A DNA stretch of 43,598 nucleotides from Massilibacteroides sp. (lineage in GTDB: Bacteria > Bacteroidota > Bacteroidia > Bacteroidales > Tannerellaceae): contig JAQVZS010000010.1 of the NCBI GenBank assembly GCA_028708075.1, positions 1 to 43,598 of the forward strand, written 5' to 3'. Made by a program: the position numbers and the translations under genes. Shown here piece by piece: positions 43,569 to 43,598 of the stretch. The notes below the pieces were generated by a model, which worked only from the letters and a program-made list of their open reading frames with translations, had not been told where the DNA came from and did not search any database. The first letter of the stretch is position 1. Each line of letters starts with the position of its first letter.

Positions 43569-43598
43569 CCTGTATTTGACTTAATGTGCGCGTTCCCG

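Noticed and set aside
1-43598. CRISPR arrays, transposases, integrases, phage genes
   Set aside because: I looked for regularly spaced repeats and recombinase motifs and found none.

Overview
The window reads as chromosomal DNA of a member of the Bacteroidales (phylum Bacteroidota). Three things point there. Promoter -7 elements of the Bacteroidota form TAnnTTTG sit just upstream of many genes, with little sign of Shine-Dalgarno sequences. There are several Sec/SPII lipoproteins, one with an acidic stretch after the lipidated Cys. The gene families are typical of the group: a surface vitamin B12 locus, inositol-lipid genes, SerC-SerA-DUF1015, an M64 peptidase and Lys-type SerA. Two proteins end in type IX secretion (T9SS) C-terminal sorting domains, which argues against Bacteroides in the strict sense and for a Parabacteroides/Tannerellaceae/Dysgonomonadaceae-like lineage. 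Genus is inference. I see no IS element, prophage, integrase or CRISPR array.

Layout. 1-1.65 kb: a serine-type sulfatase lipoprotein. 1.78-1.85 kb: tRNA-Trp(CCA) with its own promoter. 1.9-6.7 kb: an AraC regulator divergent from a hexuronate module (SDR mannonate oxidoreductase, UxuA, a lipoprotein Gfo/Idh/MocA oxidoreductase), closed by a 24-bp perfect inverted repeat. 6.8-15.6 kb: a vitamin B12 acquisition locus around two divergent cobalamin riboswitches. To the left is a Big2-repeat T9SS protein broken by one in-frame TAA. To the right is an operon of a BtuB-like receptor, a BtuG-like propeller lipoprotein, a PKD-like lipoprotein and a DUF5074/T9SS protein. 15.7-19.0 kb: a one-chain ABC-type ATPase plus DUF4435 (TOPRIM-like) protein, 9 nt from an ArnT-like glycosyltransferase. 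19.0-20.6 kb: a DUF1080 lipoprotein and a HAD hydrolase.

20.6-26.6 kb: a seven-gene minus-strand cluster for inositol lipids. It holds myo-inositol-1-phosphate synthase, a nucleotidyltransferase, an ATP-grasp protein, a CDP-alcohol phosphatidyltransferase, a HAD phosphatase, a metallophosphoesterase lipoprotein and an outer-membrane protein. 26.8-33.0 kb: GH51 arabinofuranosidase, IMP dehydrogenase, M64 peptidase, ferritin. 33.2-38.5 kb: RarA, then SerC-SerA-DUF1015-HAD, a serine biosynthesis operon. 38.5-43.3 kb: a DeoR/GlpR regulator divergent from glpD-glpK-glpF, closed by a 25-bp inverted repeat and a patch of TCATCGGGATG repeats.

Most notable: the B12 locus, which mixes lipoprotein and T9SS surface proteins and carries a nonsense codon on one arm and a frame-extending A8 tract on the other; the inositol-lipid cluster with an ATP-grasp gene resembling inositol phosphate kinases; and the DUF4435 ATPase, which looks like a compact PARIS/OLD-type effector paired with a membrane glycosyltransferase. 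All functional statements come from motif and family recognition by eye; no searches were run.
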